From Thermoflexaceae bacterium (GTDB lineage Bacteria; Chloroflexota; Dehalococcoidia; Tepidiformales; Tepidiformaceae): a stretch of 64,000 bases of DNA. The DNA is taken from positions 310,001-374,000 of the forward strand of contig JABTUD010000001.1 in assembly GCA_015075555.1 (NCBI GenBank). The letters run 5' to 3'. How positions within the stretch are numbered: position 1 is the stretch's first letter; every line of letters begins with the position of its first letter. This document shows positions 62,376 to 64,000 of this stretch, in pieces. Position numbers and translations under genes: made by a program. The notes under the pieces are model-generated. The model was given only the letters and a program-made list of their open reading frames with translations. It searched no databases and was not told the origin of the DNA.

Positions 62376-63401
62376 TGGCACTGAACATTTTCGTACGTGA
62401 GAAAAGTAAGCAACCAGGCCCGGAAGCCGAAGTTGTGGTTGAGGATGCTCCCCCGGCCAATGTTGAAGGCGACCCCGATGAGCCGCGAACTCGATCAAGG
62501 CGCGGCACACGCGGTGGCAGGGGGCGAGGAAAGGCAAAGTCCGAAGCGACCGGCGAGGCCGCCGAAGGGACGGAGTCACCGGCGGCCAGAATAACCAGCT
62601 GCCGCCGTGCGGCGGCGGCGGCCAGCGGCGAAAGAGGAGCCGGCCGGGGAGCCGGTAACACCTCCGCCAGCCAGGGCCGCGAAACGCGAGGCTGACACGG
62701 GCCCGGCCGGTGAGAAGCGCGAGGCGGCGCCGCGTCGCAGGCCACGGACCGATGAGCCGGCTGCGCATCAGCAGGGCCGAGAAACGGCCGACGTGGGGAC
62801 CGCCTCGGTGCTGCGGGCGATGGACCTGCAGAACCGGCAGATAGAGCGGCTCATCCACCTGCAAGAAGATATGGCAAAGCGCATCGGCGACGGCGCCAGG
62901 GTGGCGGCTCCGCCGGCGCGCGTGGGCGTCTTTGTGGACGCGGCAAACGTTGAGCTTGCGATTGACCGGCTACGGACACGGCTCGACTGGGGCAAGGTGC
63001 TGCGGATGCTCACAGAGGGCCGCCAGCTTGTGCGGGCAATGGCCTATTCGCCCATCCATGACGACCCCGGCGTGAGCATGGAAACGCAGCGCTTCGTGGA
63101 GCCGTTCCTGGACCACGGCTATAAGATCGTGACCAAGCCTCTCAAGCGCTTTGCCGACGGCAGCATCAAGGCCAATGTCGACATCGAACTGGCGCTGGAC
63201 GTGATCACGATGCTGGACCGGCTGGACATCGTCTGCGTGGTCTCGGGAGATGGGGACTTCCAGCGCCTGGTAGAGGTGGTCCAATCGCGCGGGGTGCGCG
63301 TTGAGGTGGTGGGCGTTGGATCGAGCGTGGCGAGCAACCTTCGCAACGCTGCCGACACGTTCATTGATCTTGCCACGCGAACGCGCGACCTGAAGGTGTA
63401 A
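62375..63401 (+). CDS. NYN-domain (LabA/DUF88-like) protein with low-complexity N-terminus, one frameshift
   Basis: ATG at 62375. The first ~75 residues are charged and low in complexity (EPRTRSRRGTRGGRGRGKAK). Around 62580-62620, in a GGC repeat, the frame shifts and continues PAAKEEPAGEPVTPPPARAA. The C-terminal NYN domain (PIN-like nuclease fold) starts at VGVFVDAANVELAIDRLRTR and has KANVDIELALDVITMLDRLD and VVSGDGDFQRLVEVVQSRGV, with the acidic metal-binding residues in place. Alternatively translation starts at the GTG 62607. Likely an RNA-processing nuclease; substrate unknown. Confidence 0.8.
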
Positions 63402-63458
63402 CGCCTGCCGGTGGGCTCGGGATGGAACCGCCCGCGCCCATCGTGCGTCTGGGATGGG

Positions 63459-63991
63459 ATGAGACTTGCCGGGTTCCTGGGCGTGCTCGTCGTGGCTGCG
63501 TCGGTGCTGGCAGGGTGCTCGGACGGGAACGGGGCCAGCGGGCGGACAGAGGATCCAGACGATTCCCCAGGCCTGCAACGATACCGCGGGGCCCGGGGGC
63601 GACGCTCAGCACGGCGTCGGGTGCGGCGGTGGAGGGCGCCCAGGGCACCAGGTGCTGGCAGGGAGCTGGTTTCGGGGGATGCGTGGACTACCTTTCGCCC
63701 GTCACGAACGCGCAGCCGCTGGTGGCGGGCCCGGGTGAGGCGCTGACCCTGGGATTCACAATCCGCGACCCGGATCAGCTACGAGCCGCCTGGATGGAGG
63801 CTCCGGCGGTGCCCCCGGCAACGGGAGGAGACACCCTGGCATGGCCGCTGCCAGGCCCACCTCCGTCACTGTCCGACACGGAGAGGACGCTGCGCGCTCC
63901 CGGGGTTCCGGGGAGATACCTCTTGCTTGTATCGGGTGTCTGGCAGGGGCAGGGCGATGTTACCTACGGGTTCTTCGTGGAAGTGCCCTGA
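63459..63991 (+). CDS. Hypothetical lipoprotein, one frameshift
   Basis: ATG 63459. Signal peptide with lipobox (MRLAGFLGVLVVAASVLAGC). The frame breaks near 63563-63572 (CCCC run); shifted by one base it continues PATIPRGPGATLSTASGAAV and GFGGCVDYLSPVTNAQPLVA, ending with LLLVSGVWQGQGDVTYGFFV at the TGA 63991. About 177 residues. The second half looks like a beta-sandwich domain. No family recognised. Confidence 0.6.
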
Positions 63992-64000
63992 AGGCGGCCC

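Noticed and set aside
26590-63575. Programmed ribosomal frameshifting as explanation for the broken genes
   Set aside because: The sites differ in sequence, have no common slippery heptamer or following pseudoknot, and occur in unrelated housekeeping genes; indel errors explain them better.
1-64000. CRISPR arrays, tRNA and rRNA genes, prophage or conjugative modules
   Set aside because: No regularly spaced repeats, no tRNA T-loop in a cloverleaf context and no rRNA segments were seen; the only RNA gene recognised is rnpB.

Overview
The window is GC-rich, gene-dense bacterial chromosome. The gene content points to Chloroflexota, perhaps a Dehalococcoidia- or Tepidiforma-like lineage: an rny-ymdB pair, a DUF1385 membrane protein next to rplU-rpmA-rpmE, an F420-dependent reductase beside cofE, an EF-G-2-like GTPase, a B-box/zinc membrane protein and IS481-family elements. 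The phylum is an inference from gene content; no rRNA or tRNA gene was seen that could settle it.

Layout. 1-6.5 kb: trigger factor (cut by the window edge), a peroxiredoxin, a MidA/DUF185 methyltransferase, then a MarR regulator, a histidine phosphatase, a ModE-like regulator and aspS. 6.6-12 kb: a peptide/nickel-type ABC importer (binding protein and two permeases, no ATPase here), a DUF167 protein and glycyl-tRNA synthetase. 12-22.7 kb: CoA-transferase, Crp/Fnr regulator, a small protein built from a tandem repeat, glutamine-dependent NAD synthetase, an M1 aminopeptidase, a double-GNAT protein and RNase Y. 22.7-25.1 kb: one decayed IS481-type element inserted inside another. Terminal inverted repeats and target duplications can be read for both, and together they split the rny-ymdB pair. 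25-33.7 kb: ymdB, a PHP phosphoesterase, fabZ, small membrane proteins, RNase P RNA (rnpB), a thioredoxin-TPR co-chaperone, a DAHP synthase and an M20 peptidase. 33.7-39 kb: biotin protein ligase, a very small transcription unit for a 20-residue peptide, and three overlapping envelope genes (two membrane-anchored beta-propellers and a secreted transglycosylase-like protein). 39-49 kb: EF-G-2, a DinG-type exonuclease/helicase, and three consecutive secreted hydrolase lipoproteins. 49-53 kb: DUF1385, L31, L27, L21 and FtsH. 53-64 kb: the F420 genes, a coupled Rad50-like plus two Mre11-like genes, NifU, dihydroorotate dehydrogenase, Mrp/ApbC, a NYN-domain protein and a lipoprotein.

Two window-wide patterns matter to anyone using this annotation. 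First, from about 26 kb onward at least eleven otherwise well-conserved genes carry one (once two) single-base frameshift, mostly a missing base in a G/C run. This looks like uncorrected assembly indels rather than gene decay, so those genes are given with their restored extents. Second, promoters tend to have an extended -10 of the form TGNTANNNT. In several genes the -10 ends only 6-9 nt before the start codon and no Shine-Dalgarno sequence is present, which suggests leaderless mRNAs.

The items most worth following up are the ~170-bp unit at 34.5-34.7 kb with its duplicated GGAGGTGA and internal anti-SD, the propeller/propeller/transglycosylase operon, the Rad50 operon with two Mre11 paralogues, and the HFGPLDLG repeat protein.
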